Notes: generated by a model from the sequence alone, not told the origin. Positions 18,369-28,439 are shown, numbered from the stretch's first letter. The stretch is DNA of 64,000 bases from Pseudonocardia parietis (GCF_017876315.1 NZ_JAGINU010000001.1:1550001-1614000), one strand, 5' to 3'. Numbers and translations: made by a program.

Positions 18369-21300
18369 GTGGCGGGAACGGTCGGGGTGCGGCGTCCACG
18401 CCGGGTGGTGCCGGAGATGCCGGGCGGGGAGCTCGTGCTGGAGCCGCCGCCGGAGCCGGAACGCCCGGTCCCCGGCGGCCTCGCCGCGCGGTTGCTGCCG
18501 CTGGTGATGATCGCCGGGTCGCTGCTGTTCGTCGTGTTCGGCAGGGGTGAGGCGAGTTCGTGGTTGTTCGGCGGGATGTTCGCGCTGTCCGCGGTCGGCA
18601 TGCTGGTGGCCGGTGGCGGGCGCGGCGCAGGCGCCCGCACCGCGACGATGGACGAGGATCGCCGCGACTACCTGCGCTACCTCGACGTCCTCGGTCACCG
18701 GGCGGGGGAGATCGCGGCCGCGCAGCGGCACGCGCTCGAGACCGTGCACCCGGAGCCCGGCGCGTGGCCGGACGTGCTCGCGGCAGGTCGCCTGTGGGAG
18801 CGCCGTCCGGGTGACGACGACTTCGGCCGGCTCCGCGCCGGGCGTGGCACCCAGCGGCTCGCGACCGCGCTCACCGCCCCGCAGACCGGTCCGCTGGAGA
18901 CCCTCGAACCGCTCTCCGCGCTGGCGCTGCGCCGCTTCCTGCGGCGGCACTCCACGGTGGACGACCTGCCGGTGGCGGTGGACGTCCGGGCCGCCGCGAC
19001 GGTCTGGCTGGAGCCCGACCCGGCCGACGGTCCGGCCGAGCCGGTGCTCGACCTCGCGCGGGCGCTGGTCGCCCAGTACGTGCTCTGGCACGGCCCGGAC
19101 GACGCGCGGCTCGCCGTCGTCGCGCCGGGGCCCGCCGCGGCCCGCTGGGACTGGGCGAAGTGGCTCCCGCACGTCGGGCACCCCGGTAGCCGCGACGCCG
19201 TCGGGCCGGTCCGGATGATCACCGACGACCCGGACCGGGTGCGTCGCTGGTGGGTCGACGAGCCGTCGTCCGCGAGCCGGCACCTGCTGGTCGTGCTCGA
19301 CGGGGCCGCCGACACACCCGGTGCCTGGGCCGGGCTGCCCGGTGTGACGGTGCTGCGGCTCGGACCGGCGGGCGGGCGGCGGCCTGCGGCGTCGGTGCTG
19401 CGCCTCGCGGCCGGGGCCGGCACCGGTGGCGAGGCCACGCTGCGACGCGGCGGCCCGGGCGGCGCACCCGTCGGGGTCCCGGACGCCGTCACCGTGGCCG
19501 AGGCGCTGGCGCTGGCCCGGCGGCTGGCGCGCTACCGGCCCTACGGCGCGGTGGACGCCGGCCCGGCCGCCGCTCCGGACTCGCCCCCGGCGGGGCTGCC
19601 GTCGTTGCTCGGGCTCGGCGCCGTCGACCCGGGGTCGATCGCGGCGCTGCGCCGCCGCCGCGGTCCCGCGGAACGGCTGCGGGTCCCGCTCGGCACCGAC
19701 CCGGCCGGGCTCCCGGTGCTGCTCGACATCAAGGAGTCGGCGCACGGCGGGGCCGGGCCGCACGGGCTGTGCATCGGTGCCACCGGATCCGGAAAATCGG
19801 AACTGTTGCGGAGCGCCGTGCTCGGGCTGGTCGCCACGCACGCCGCGGACGAGCTGAACCTGGTGCTCGTCGACTTCAAGGGCGGCGCGACGTTCCTCGG
19901 GCTCGCGGGTCTCCCACACGTCTCCGCGGTGATCACGAACCTGGCCGAGGAGCTGACGCTGGTCGACCGGATGGCCGACGCGCTGGCCGGCGAGATCACC
20001 CGGCGGCAGGAGCTGCTGCGGGCAGCGGGGAACCTCGCGTCGGCGGCCGAGTACGACGCCGCCCGGCAGGCCGGAACGGTCACCGAGCCGCTGCCGTCGC
20101 TGCTGGTCGTCGTCGACGAGTTCTCCGAGCTGCTGGCCCAGCGCCCGGAGATGATCGACCTCATGGTCACGGTCGGCCGGCTCGGCCGGTCGCTGGGCAT
20201 CCACCTGCTGCTGGCCTCGCAGCGGCTGGAGGAAGGACGGCTGCGCGGGCTCGAGTCGCACCTGTCGTACCGGATCGCGCTGCGCACGTTCTCCGCCGCC
20301 GAGTCCCGTGCCGTGCTGGGCGTGCCGGACGCGCACCTGCTGCCGCCGACCCCCGGCGCCGCCTACCTGTCCGCGGGCACCGACGAGCTGGTGCGGTTCC
20401 GGGCCGCCTACGTGTCCGGGCCCGAGGAGACACGACGGGAGGGGCGGCGCCGGATCGGGGCGTCGCGGGAGGCGCTGCCGTTCCGGGCGGGGCCGGTCAC
20501 CGCGACGGCAGCGCCGGGGCCCGGCAGCTCGGCCGGCTCCGGGACGAGGTCGTCGAGACCGAGCGCCCCCTGGGCGGTACCGCCGCCGCGTGCCGGAGTG
20601 CGCCGCCCGGGGCGGGGTGGCGCGTCGCGGCCGGGTGCGCCCCCGCCCGGTGGACCGACGCCGGGTGGACCGACGCCGGGCTCACCGACGCCGGGCTCAC
20701 CGACGCCCGGCGGACCGGCGCTCGGCTCACCGGCGCTCGACTCTCCGGCGACGGGTGCACCGGCGGCGGGCTTACTGACGACGGGCTCGCCGGCGGCGGG
20801 CTCATTGACGTCGGGCTCGCGGACGCCGAGCGCCGGTGAACCCGCGCCGGTGACCGTGCTCGACCGGGTCGTCGACGCCGTCTCCGGCCCCGGGCCGCGG
20901 GCGCACCGGGTGTGGCTGCCGCCGCTGACGGAACCGCCGCCGTTGTCCGTGGTGCTCGGCCGGCCCGTCGAGAGGCCCGGGCGTGGCCTGCAGGCCCCCG
21001 GGCCGGCCGGACGGCTGGCCGCGCCGATCGGTCTGATCGACCGGCCGTACCTGCAGCGCCGCGACGCACTCGTCGTGGACCTGTCCGGTGCAGCCGGGCA
21101 CCTCGCGGTCGTCGGCGGGCCCCGCTCGGGCAAGTCGACCGCGCTGCGCACGCTCGTCGTCGCGCTGGCGCTCACCCACACCCCGGCCGAGCTGGGGGTG
21201 CACGTGCTCGACCTGGGCGGCGGAGCGCTCGCTCCGCTCGCCGGGCTGCCGCACGTCGGCACGGTCGCCGACCGCAGGCGCGCCGATCTCGTGCGCCGCG

Positions 21301-22547
21301 TCGTCGCGGAGGCCGTCGCGACGGTGGAGCACCGGGAACGGCTCTTCGCCGCGCACGGGATCAGCTCGGTGGACGACTTCCGGGCGCGGCGGGGCAACGG
21401 CGAACTCGCCGGCGAGCCGTGCACCGACCTGCTCCTGGTCGTCGACGGCCACGCCGCACTGCGCTCCGGTTTCGAGGAGCTCGACGAGAAGCTGACCGTG
21501 CTGGCGTCGCGCGGGCTCGCCTACGGCGTGCACCTCGCGATGTCCGCGGGACGCTGGGCGGAGTTCCGGCCGGTGCTCAAGGACCAGCTCGGCAGCCGGC
21601 TCGAGCTGCGGCTCGGCGACCCGTCCGACTCCGAGGTGGACCGCCGCCGGGCCGCCGCCGTCCCATCCCGGCCCGGGCACGGCCTCGCCCCGGACGGTGA
21701 GGCCGCGGTGCTCGCCGCGCCGAGCTGGGAGTCGGGCGCCGACCCCGCCCCGGACATCGCCGCGTCCTGGGCCGGCCCGGCGATGCCCGGCGTCCGGCTG
21801 CTGCCGGAACGGATCGCGGTCGAGGAGCTGGCGCCGGGGCCCGGGCGCGGGCCCGCGCTGGGTGTCGACGAGGACCGGCTCGCCACCGTCGAGCTCGACC
21901 CGGACGAGCCGCACCTGCTCTGCTTCGCCGACTCCGGTGGCGGGAAGACGAACCTGCTGCGGCTGCTGGCCCGGGGGATCGCGGCGCGGTGGACGCCCGA
22001 GCAGGCCCGGATCGTCGTCGTGGACCATCGGCGGACGTTGCTGGGGGAGATCCCGGCGCCGCACCTGCTGGCGCACCCCTCGACCGCGCAGGCGACCGCG
22101 GACGCCTGTGCCCAGATCGCCGGGTCGCTGGGCCGGCGGCTGCCCGGCCCGGATGTCACACGCGAGCAGCTGCGCGAACGGTCCTGGTGGAGTGGCCCGG
22201 ATGTCTGGCTGCTGGTGGACGACTACGACCTCGTCGTCCCGGGCGCGGGAAGCTCGGGCGGCCATCCCCTGCTGCCGCTCGTCGAGTACCTCCCGCAGGC
22301 CCGGGACGTCGGGCTGCACGTCGTCGTCGCGCGCCGGAGCGGCGGCGCCGCCCGGGCACTGTTCGACCCGGTGCTGGGCAACGTGCGCGAGCTCGGCGCG
22401 CCCGGCCTGGTCGGACCGGGCAGTCCGGACGAGGGCGCGCTGCTGGAGAAGGTGAAGCCGGTACCGGCGCCGCCGGGACGGATGGTGCTGGTCGACCGCC
22501 GATCCGGGGCCCGCCGGATGCAGCTGGCCTGGGCCGACCCCGGGTGA
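18369..22547 (+). CDS. eccC4: ESX-4 type VII secretion FtsK/SpoIIIE ATPase EccC (fused EccCa-EccCb)
   Basis: 1392 residues with two N-terminal helices (about 45-85) and three FtsK-type ATPase domains. The P-loops are GATGSGKS (about 470), GGPRSGKST (about 916) and DSGGGKT (about 1187). Domain 1 has acidic Walker B-like VDEFSEL; domains 2 and 3 have weaker VDGHAAL and VDDYDLV. A Pro/Gly/Thr repeat linker (about 755-825) joins domain 1 to domains 2-3, the point where other systems split EccCa from EccCb. GTG 18369 has GGGAGGA five bases upstream; 18327 is an alternative. It energises WXG100 export. Confidence 0.95.
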   Translation: MAGTVGVRRPRRVVPEMPGGELVLEPPPEPERPVPGGLAARLLPLVMIAGSLLFVVFGRGEASSWLFGGMFALSAVGMLVAGGGRGAGARTATMDEDRRDYLRYLDVLGHRAGEIAAAQRHALETVHPEPGAWPDVLAAGRLWERRPGDDDFGRLRAGRGTQRLATALTAPQTGPLETLEPLSALALRRFLRRHSTVDDLPVAVDVRAAATVWLEPDPADGPAEPVLDLARALVAQYVLWHGPDDARLAVVAPGPAAARWDWAKWLPHVGHPGSRDAVGPVRMITDDPDRVRRWWVDEPSSASRHLLVVLDGAADTPGAWAGLPGVTVLRLGPAGGRRPAASVLRLAAGAGTGGEATLRRGGPGGAPVGVPDAVTVAEALALARRLARYRPYGAVDAGPAAAPDSPPAGLPSLLGLGAVDPGSIAALRRRRGPAERLRVPLGTDPAGLPVLLDIKESAHGGAGPHGLCIGATGSGKSELLRSAVLGLVATHAADELNLVLVDFKGGATFLGLAGLPHVSAVITNLAEELTLVDRMADALAGEITRRQELLRAAGNLASAAEYDAARQAGTVTEPLPSLLVVVDEFSELLAQRPEMIDLMVTVGRLGRSLGIHLLLASQRLEEGRLRGLESHLSYRIALRTFSAAESRAVLGVPDAHLLPPTPGAAYLSAGTDELVRFRAAYVSGPEETRREGRRRIGASREALPFRAGPVTATAAPGPGSSAGSGTRSSRPSAPWAVPPPRAGVRRPGRGGASRPGAPPPGGPTPGGPTPGSPTPGSPTPGGPALGSPALDSPATGAPAAGLLTTGSPAAGSLTSGSRTPSAGEPAPVTVLDRVVDAVSGPGPRAHRVWLPPLTEPPPLSVVLGRPVERPGRGLQAPGPAGRLAAPIGLIDRPYLQRRDALVVDLSGAAGHLAVVGGPRSGKSTALRTLVVALALTHTPAELGVHVLDLGGGALAPLAGLPHVGTVADRRRADLVRRVVAEAVATVEHRERLFAAHGISSVDDFRARRGNGELAGEPCTDLLLVVDGHAALRSGFEELDEKLTVLASRGLAYGVHLAMSAGRWAEFRPVLKDQLGSRLELRLGDPSDSEVDRRRAAAVPSRPGHGLAPDGEAAVLAAPSWESGADPAPDIAASWAGPAMPGVRLLPERIAVEELAPGPGRGPALGVDEDRLATVELDPDEPHLLCFADSGGGKTNLLRLLARGIAARWTPEQARIVVVDHRRTLLGEIPAPHLLAHPSTAQATADACAQIAGSLGRRLPGPDVTREQLRERSWWSGPDVWLLVDDYDLVVPGAGSSGGHPLLPLVEYLPQARDVGLHVVVARRSGGAARALFDPVLGNVRELGAPGLVGPGSPDEGALLEKVKPVPAPPGRMVLVDRRSGARRMQLAWADPG
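20632..20840 (+). repeat. 15-bp tandem repeats in eccC encoding a PTPG[G/S]-type linker
   Basis: About a dozen degenerate 15-bp units (consensus CCGACGCCGGGCTCA) encode pentapeptides such as GGPTP, GSPTP and GSPAA between ATPase domains 1 and 2. The first units are nearly identical, indicating recent expansion or a variable-number tract. Confidence 0.85.
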
Positions 22548-23887
22548 CCGGGTACGGGGTGGCGGTGCACGCCCGGCCGTACGGGGTGCTGCTCGCCGCG
22601 GCCGACGGCGACGGGGTCCGGCTGCTCGCCGCAGCACCGGCCGGGACGGCGCCGGCCGACGCGGTCGGCGGCTTCTTCGGTGACGGGCCGCCGGCCGTCG
22701 TCGTGCGGGTCGGTGCGACGCCGGACGGTCCGTTCCCCGGCGAGCCGCGGGTGGTCGCGGTGCCCGTCGCGGTCGCCGTGCTGGCCGTCGGGCCGCAACC
22801 GCTCCCCGGACCGGTCCTCGTGGTGGACGTCGGTGGCGGTGCGGTGGCGGCGGCCGTGGTCGAGGACGGCGCGGTCCTGCCGGTCGCGGTGCCCGCCCCG
22901 TGGGTGCCCGAAGGCGGCGTGGACGAGGCCGCACCGCCCGGCGACCGGGTGGGGGAGTCCACTGCGGGACACCCGGTCACGGTGGCCCTCGCCGCCGTGG
23001 CCCGCCGGGCCGGGGCGGTCGAGATCGTCCTGGCGGGGGAGCCGGTCGCCGACGACCCGGGATGGGGCACGGCGGTCGCCGGTCTCGCGCCCTGCCCCGT
23101 GCGGCTCGCCGGGCCGCTGGTGGACGACGATCCGGCGGCCGTCTCCGGGGCGGGACCGGACACCGCAGCCGTCCTCGGTGCCGCGCTCCTGGGGGCGGGC
23201 CTGCTCGCACCGGAGGACGGAGGCGGAACCTCCCCCACGCACCGAACGACGACCGGGACGGTCGACGCGGCGCGGGCCGGCGACGCGGCGCGGGCAGACC
23301 CCGCCGAGGCGGTCACCGCCGCGCCGTGGGGCGACCGGGACGGCCGGGGCGGGGAGATCGACGGCCCGGACCGGATGCGCCGGCTCCTGCCCGCCGTCGC
23401 TCTGCTCGGGGCGGTGCTCGTCGTCGCGGGCTCGGCGGCCGGCGGCGGTGCACCGACGGCGGGCGCGGACGTCGTCGTCCAGTACGGGTACGCCGCCGCG
23501 CTGCCCGCGGGCTGGGAGCACACCGGGGGTGATCCGGCCCGCCGTCGCACCCTGCTCACCCCGGCGGATCGTCCGGACGGCACCGACCTGATCGTCGTCG
23601 AACGCAGCCCGCTCCCCTACGACGCCGGCCGGGAACCCGAACGGGTCCACCGGGAGCTCGCGGCGCTGCTGGACGGTCGGGACGGTGTCACCCCGCCCGG
23701 CCCCCGGGTCGTCGCGGGCCGGCCGGTCCTCGGCTACACCCAGCACCCGGGGGACGGTTCGGTTCTCGACTGGCACGTGCTGCTCGAGAGCGACGACCAG
23801 CTCGTCGTCGGCTGCCGGCGGCCGCGGGGAGCGCCCGCCCTCCCGGCCTGCGCCGAGGTCGTCGGCTCGCTGCGCCGGGTGCCCTGA
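22544..23887 (+). CDS. Type VII secretion-associated protein, Rv3446c family
   Basis: 447 residues. The N-terminal two-thirds are Val/Ala-rich with an actin/Hsp70-like VVDVGGGAVAAAVVEDG motif. A helix at about 285-305 follows. The C-terminal domain (YGYAAALPAGWEHTGGDPARRRTLLTP...) fits the Rv3446c family found only in ESX-4 loci. The GTG overlaps the eccC stop as GTGA. Position between eccC4 and esxU matches M. tuberculosis. The role is not established; it is probably an accessory membrane component facing outward. Confidence 0.85.
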   Translation: MTGYGVAVHARPYGVLLAAADGDGVRLLAAAPAGTAPADAVGGFFGDGPPAVVVRVGATPDGPFPGEPRVVAVPVAVAVLAVGPQPLPGPVLVVDVGGGAVAAAVVEDGAVLPVAVPAPWVPEGGVDEAAPPGDRVGESTAGHPVTVALAAVARRAGAVEIVLAGEPVADDPGWGTAVAGLAPCPVRLAGPLVDDDPAAVSGAGPDTAAVLGAALLGAGLLAPEDGGGTSPTHRTTTGTVDAARAGDAARADPAEAVTAAPWGDRDGRGGEIDGPDRMRRLLPAVALLGAVLVVAGSAAGGGAPTAGADVVVQYGYAAALPAGWEHTGGDPARRRTLLTPADRPDGTDLIVVERSPLPYDAGREPERVHRELAALLDGRDGVTPPGPRVVAGRPVLGYTQHPGDGSVLDWHVLLESDDQLVVGCRRPRGAPALPACAEVVGSLRRVP

Positions 23888-24004
23888 GTTCCCGGTCGCG
23901 AACGGTGTCACCGGGAACGCCCGCGCCCGACCGTACGGCCCTGCGACGGTGCCCGGGCCCGGACGGACGACCGCCCGGGCCGGAACACGAACGGGGTGAG
24001 GCGC

Positions 24005-24316
24005 ATGGCCGAGGGGTTCGGTACGACGACGCAGGAGATGGTCCGGGCCGCGGGCCGGGTGCAGGAGGTGAGCGCCGCGGTCAACGGTGAGCTGAGCGGG
24101 CTGCGCTCGCGGCTCGAGGCGACCCGCGGACAGTGGGCCGGAGCGGCCGCCACGGCGTTCACCGTGCTGATGGCGGAGTGGGACGGCGAGGCCAAGCGGC
24201 TGAACGCGGCCCTGGCCGACATCGCCGGGCAGCTGGGCGGGACGGCCACGGCCTACCAGCGGGTCGAGGACGAGAACGCGCGGAACGTCTCCGCGATCAC
24301 GTCGGCGCTGGGCTGA
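24005..24316 (+). CDS. esxU: WXG100-family type VII substrate, EsxU-like
   Basis: 103 residues, all helical, with the central W-A-G turn (QWAGAAATAF, about residues 45-54) that defines the WXG100 hairpin. A GGGGTGAGG ribosome-binding site precedes the ATG. It is paired 12 bp upstream of a second WXG100 gene; such pairs form heterodimers exported through EccC. Position between the Rv3446c-like gene and rplM matches esxU in ESX-4. Confidence 0.9.
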   Translation: MAEGFGTTTQEMVRAAGRVQEVSAAVNGELSGLRSRLEATRGQWAGAAATAFTVLMAEWDGEAKRLNAALADIAGQLGGTATAYQRVEDENARNVSAITSALG

Positions 24317-24328
24317 GGGAGGACCGGG

Positions 24329-24622
24329 ATGGGATCGGAGATCAAGGTCACGTTCGCCGCGATCGAGCAGGCCGCGGCGGACATCGACGCGGCCCGGGCG
24401 CGGATCACCGCGCAGCTCGGTGAGCTCCAGTCGCACCTCGCCCCGGTCGTGGCGAGCTGGACCGGGGACGCGGCGGGTAGGTACAACGAGGCCCAGCAGC
24501 GCTGGGACCGCTCCGCAACGGACCTGACCGAGACGTTGCACAAGATCAAGGGATTGGTGCTGGGCGCCGGGGCGGGTTACCGGTCCGTCGAGGCCGACAA
24601 CGCCAAGCGGTTCGCGCTCTGA
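24329..24622 (+). CDS. esxT: WXG100-family type VII substrate, EsxT-like
   Basis: 97 residues with W-T-G at about residue 44 ([20 protein letters not shown]). It is the partner of the preceding esxU-like protein. The C-terminal half carries YxxxQxxWD, which resembles the export signal region that follows the hairpin in WXG100 proteins. GGGAGGACCGGG precedes the ATG. A strong hairpin closes the ESX-4 operon directly downstream. Confidence 0.9.
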   Translation: MGSEIKVTFAAIEQAAADIDAARARITAQLGELQSHLAPVVASWTGDAAGRYNEAQQRWDRSATDLTETLHKIKGLVLGAGAGYRSVEADNAKRFAL

Positions 24623-24628
24623 CCACGG

Positions 24629-24668
24629 CCCGGGAGCGGGAGCGGACCCCCTTGTGCCCGCTCCCGGG
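24629..24668 (+). terminator. Terminator hairpin after esxT
   Basis: Perfect 12-bp stem (24629-24640 with 24657-24668) around a 16-nt loop, seven bases after the esxT stop. It separates ESX-4 from the ribosomal rplM operon. Confidence 0.7.
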
Positions 24669-24677
24669 ACCGGCGGG

Positions 24678-24683
24678 TATTCT
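24678..24683 (+). promoter_or_regulatory. Candidate -10 element of the rplM-rpsI operon with long leader
   Basis: TATTCT in otherwise GC-rich DNA. If used, transcription starts near 24690 and leaves a leader of about 207 nt before rplM, which contains small inverted repeats such as ACACA-N2-TGTGT. Confidence 0.45.
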
Positions 24684-24896
24684 CGACAATCGTTGTGCAG
24701 CGGTGGAGACCCGCGGGCGCCGTCCGTCGTTCCTCGAGCAGGTGCGCGAGGCAGTGAGTTCCGGCGGGTATGGCGTCCCTCCGGCGTCCACCAGCGGCAC
24801 GCTGAGGAACCCCAGACACACCTGTGTGGGCCGGAGTCGAGCGGACGCCCCGCCGGTGCCGCCCACCGAAGCCGAGAACGACGACGAGGTAGATCC

Positions 24897-25340
24897 GTGC
24901 CCACGTACAGCCCCAAGCCCGGCGACATCACCCGCGCCTGGCACGTGATCGACGCCGACGACGTGCGCCTCGGTCGGCTCGCCGTCCAGGCCGCCACGTT
25001 GCTCCGCGGTAAGCACAAGCCGACCTACGCGCCGCATGTCGACGGCGGTGACTTCGTGGTCATCGTGAACGCGGAGAAGGTCTCGGTGTCGGGCAACAAG
25101 CGCGCCGACAAGTTCGTGTACAACCACTCCGGTTTCCCGGGCGGTCTCCGCAAGCGTTCGGTCGGGGAGATGATCGACAGCCAGCCCGACCGCCTCCTCG
25201 AGAAGGCGATCAAGGGGATGCTGCCGAAGAACCGCCTCGGACGCGCGATGGCCAAGAAGCTGAAGGTCTACGCCGGCCCGTCGCACCCGCACGAGGCCCA
25301 GCAGCCGCAGCCGTTCGAGATCACCCAGGTCAGCCAGTGA
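24897..25340 (+). CDS. rplM: 50S ribosomal protein L13
   Basis: 147 residues, full length, with family motifs [29 protein letters not shown] and [11 protein letters not shown]. The GTG at 24897 has GAGG upstream and matches L13 N-termini; a longer open frame upstream is leader RNA. L13 acts early in 50S assembly. Its stop overlaps an in-frame GTG of rpsI as GTGA. Confidence 0.97.
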   Translation: MPTYSPKPGDITRAWHVIDADDVRLGRLAVQAATLLRGKHKPTYAPHVDGGDFVVIVNAEKVSVSGNKRADKFVYNHSGFPGGLRKRSVGEMIDSQPDRLLEKAIKGMLPKNRLGRAMAKKLKVYAGPSHPHEAQQPQPFEITQVSQ

Positions 25341-25369
25341 CCACCCCGAGCAACGAAGAGGGACAGCCC

Positions 25370-25945
<576 letters not shown>

Positions 25946-25956
25946 TCGTTCACCGG

Positions 25957-27294
25957 ATGCGTCGCCTCTTCGGAACCGACGGCGTCCGGGGCCTGGCCAA
26001 CGGCGAACTCCTCACTCCGGAGTTCGCCGTTGGTGTCTGTGCCTCGGCTGCGCGCACCCTGTCGAACGGCTCCGGCCAACGGCCCGTCGCAGTCGTCGGC
26101 CGCGACCCGCGGGCCAGCGGCGAGATGCTGGAGGCCGCGGTCGTCGCCGGACTGACCTCCGCCGGTGCGGACGCGATCCGGGTGGGCGTGCTGCCCACCC
26201 CGGGCGTCGCGCACCTGGTCGCCGAGACCGGTGCCGACCTCGGCGTGATGATCTCCGCCTCGCACAACCCGATGGCGGACAACGGCATCAAGCTGTTCGC
26301 CGCAGGCGGCCACAAGCTCCCCGACGACCTCGAGGCCGAGATCGAGCGCGGGATCGGGGCGCCCGTGACCGGCCGCCCCACCGGGGCGGAGATCGGCCGG
26401 GTCTGGGACGCGCCGGACGCCACGAGCGTCTACGTCGCGCACCTGCTCGCCGCGGCCCCCGGCTCGCTGTCCGGGCTGCGGGTGGTCGTCGACTGCGCGC
26501 ACGGGGCCGCGTCGCTCGCCGCCCCGGAGGCCTTCCGGCAGGCCGGTGCCGACGTGATCGCGCTGCACGCCGAGCCGGACGGCCTGAACATCAACGACGG
26601 TGTCGGGTCGACCCACCTGGCGCCGTTGCAGGCCGCCGTCGTCGAGCAGGGTGCCGATCTCGGCATCGCCCACGACGGCGACGCCGACCGCTGCCTCGCG
26701 GTGGACGGCGCCGGGAACGTCGTCGACGGTGACCAGATCATGGCGGTGCTCGCCCTGGCGATGCGGGAGGCCGGGGAGCTCGCCCACGACACCCTGGTCG
26801 CCACCGTGATGAGCAACCTCGGCCTGCACCTCGCCATGCGCGCCGCCGGCATCACCCTGGACACCACCAAGGTCGGTGACCGGTACGTGCTGGAGCGGCT
26901 GCGCGAGGGCGGCTTCTCGCTCGGTGGCGAGCAGTCCGGGCACGTCGTGCTGCCGGGACACGCCACCACCGGCGACGGGGTGCTCACCGCGCTGCGGCTG
27001 ATGTCGCGGATGGCCTCGACCGGGTCCTCGCTGGCCGAGCTCGCGTCCGTCGTGACGCCGCTGCCGCAGGTGCTGCACAACGTCGTGGTCACCGACAAGG
27101 ACGCCGTCGCGGTGTCCGACGAGGTCGCCGAGGCCATCGTCAAGGCCGAGGCGGAGCTGGGCGAGACCGGCCGGGTGCTGCTGCGCCCGTCGGGCACCGA
27201 GCAACTCGTTCGGGTCATGGTCGAGGCACCCACCGAGGCCGAGGCCACCGCTGTCGCCGCACGGCTGGCCGAGGTGGTCGCCGCCGCGAGCTGA
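25957..27294 (+). CDS. glmM: Phosphoglucosamine mutase
   Basis: 445 residues, full length. It begins [15 protein letters not shown]. The phosphoserine loop is [13 protein letters not shown] with S102, the metal loop is DGDADR, and the sugar loop GGEQSGH and phosphate loop LRPSGTE are intact. It converts glucosamine-6-phosphate to glucosamine-1-phosphate for UDP-GlcNAc and cell-wall synthesis. glmS, which makes its substrate, is 2 kb downstream. It follows rpsI by 11 bp and is probably co-transcribed. Confidence 0.97.
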   Translation: MRRLFGTDGVRGLANGELLTPEFAVGVCASAARTLSNGSGQRPVAVVGRDPRASGEMLEAAVVAGLTSAGADAIRVGVLPTPGVAHLVAETGADLGVMISASHNPMADNGIKLFAAGGHKLPDDLEAEIERGIGAPVTGRPTGAEIGRVWDAPDATSVYVAHLLAAAPGSLSGLRVVVDCAHGAASLAAPEAFRQAGADVIALHAEPDGLNINDGVGSTHLAPLQAAVVEQGADLGIAHDGDADRCLAVDGAGNVVDGDQIMAVLALAMREAGELAHDTLVATVMSNLGLHLAMRAAGITLDTTKVGDRYVLERLREGGFSLGGEQSGHVVLPGHATTGDGVLTALRLMSRMASTGSSLAELASVVTPLPQVLHNVVVTDKDAVAVSDEVAEAIVKAEAELGETGRVLLRPSGTEQLVRVMVEAPTEAEATAVAARLAEVVAAAS

Positions 27295-27310
27295 GCTCGT
27301 CGCATGGTCC

Positions 27311-27351
27311 GGGACGGGGCCGTCACCCATCGGGGTGGCGGCCCCGTTCCC
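27311..27351 (+). terminator. Terminator hairpin after glmM
   Basis: A near-perfect 18-20-bp GC-rich stem (27311-27328 with 27332-27351) and a 3-nt loop, 16 bp after the glmM stop. Confidence 0.75.
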
Positions 27352-27461
27352 GTTCCTGGCATGCATGCGTCCCCGGCCAGGCCCGGCCCACCCGGCCCGA
27401 ACGGTCGCCGGTTCCGGTCCGCCTGCGGATCGCGATGGTGAACGAGGGCGGGAGTGGAGCG

Positions 27462-27782
27462 GTGCGCCGCGGCCGGGTACCGCAGGCTCGCCGGATGCGA
27501 CCGGACCTGCACTGGGATCCCGACGTGCTGGACCGTGCCGCGGCCCGGCTCCGCGAGCTGGCGGCGACGCTGCGGGACGACGCGCGGGCCGCGACGGACG
27601 GGGACCACGCCGGCGCCGCGACGATCGATGAGCACGGGGCCGCCGCTCGGCGGATCGCCGACGAGCTCGACTCGCTGGCGGGCAGCGCGGCCCGGTCGGC
27701 GGCCGCTGCCCGGGACGTGGACGACGTGACGGCGCTCGCCTTCCGCGCCACGGTGCACCGCGGCGAGGGCGATCCGGTGTGA
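27462..27782 (+). CDS. Small helical protein, Rv3440c-like position (WXG100-like partner)
   Basis: 106 residues from the GTG at 27462, which has GGAG seven bases upstream; ATG 27495 and 27435 are alternatives. The sequence is a heptad-like, Ala/Arg/Asp-rich helical hairpin without a clear W-x-G. No family is recognised with confidence. It is coupled by GTGA to the next gene and lies between glmM and the Rv3438-like hydrolase, the place of Rv3440c in M. tuberculosis. By analogy it may be the small partner of a type VII substrate pair. Confidence 0.55.
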   Translation: MRRGRVPQARRMRPDLHWDPDVLDRAAARLRELAATLRDDARAATDGDHAGAATIDEHGAAARRIADELDSLAGSAARSAAAARDVDDVTALAFRATVHRGEGDPV

Positions 27783-28372
27783 CCGGGCTCGACGAGCAGG
27801 CCGCGGCGCTGCGTCGCCTCGTGGAACGGCTGGACGACACCGCCGCCGTCCTGGCCGGGGTACGGGAGGCGGTCACCGGGTCCTGGCACGACGCCGCCGG
27901 CCGCGAGTGGGACGGCCGCCTGGACCTGGTGCGCCGGGCCGCCGACCGGCTCGCCGGGGACGTGGCGACGGAGGCGGCCGAGCTGGAGCGCCGCGCCGCC
28001 GAGGAGGCCGACACCGGGCGGATCGGGGGCGACGACCACGGCGACGACGGCGATCACGGCGGCCACGGCGATCACGGTGGCCACGGCGACCACCGTGGCG
28101 ACGGCGACCACCGTGGCGACGGCGACCACGGCGATCACGGCGACCACGGGGGCGGCGGCGGATCCGAGCAGGCCGGCGGGAGCGCACAGCCCGGCGAGGG
28201 CGCCGGCGGAGGAACCGGGGACGGGGCGACGTCGAACCGCGGCGCCACCCCGGACGCGGCGCCCGGCCTCCCCGGCCTGCGGGTCCCCGGGCACACCGGG
28301 ACGCGGGTGAGCGACCGGCGCGGCCTCGTCGCCCCGCTGCTGCCCCCGATGGACGGGGGTGCAGGGAGGTGA
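27779..28372 (+). CDS. Probable type VII-associated protein with His/Asp/Gly repeat domain (Rv3439c-like position)
   Basis: 197 residues. Residues about 1-75 form a helical hairpin with SWHDAAGREWDGRL at the turn, resembling a WXG100 or LXG N-terminus. Residues about 84-128 are a low-complexity tract of GDHGGHGDH- and GDHRGD-type units, about 15 His among Asp and Gly. The rest is Gly/Pro-rich and disordered. The GTG overlaps the previous stop as GTGA. Position matches Rv3439c. The His/Asp tract could bind divalent metal. Function is unknown. Confidence 0.6.
   Translation: MTGLDEQAAALRRLVERLDDTAAVLAGVREAVTGSWHDAAGREWDGRLDLVRRAADRLAGDVATEAAELERRAAEEADTGRIGGDDHGDDGDHGGHGDHGGHGDHRGDGDHRGDGDHGDHGDHGGGGGSEQAGGSAQPGEGAGGGTGDGATSNRGATPDAAPGLPGLRVPGHTGTRVSDRRGLVAPLLPPMDGGAGR
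28031..28160 (+). repeat. GGCGAYCACGGY-type tandem repeats encoding His/Asp/Gly tract
   Basis: Short in-frame repeats of 6, 9 and 12 bp built from GAC/GAT CAC GGC units. Two 18-bp copies of the GGCGACCACCGTGGCGAC type lie side by side near 28087-28122, a sign of slippage or expansion. Confidence 0.85.
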
Positions 28373-28439
28373 TCACGAATCCGGCACCGGATCGACCGCC
28401 TCACGTCCGGAACGGTTCCCGATCCCGGATCATGAGCGT

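Noticed and set aside
17307..20336. Very long open frame (about 1000 codons) antisense to eccC and in another frame of eccD
   Set aside because: It is a shadow typical of high-G+C DNA: Arg/Pro/Ala-rich, no recognisable domain, and it crosses the divergent promoter region.
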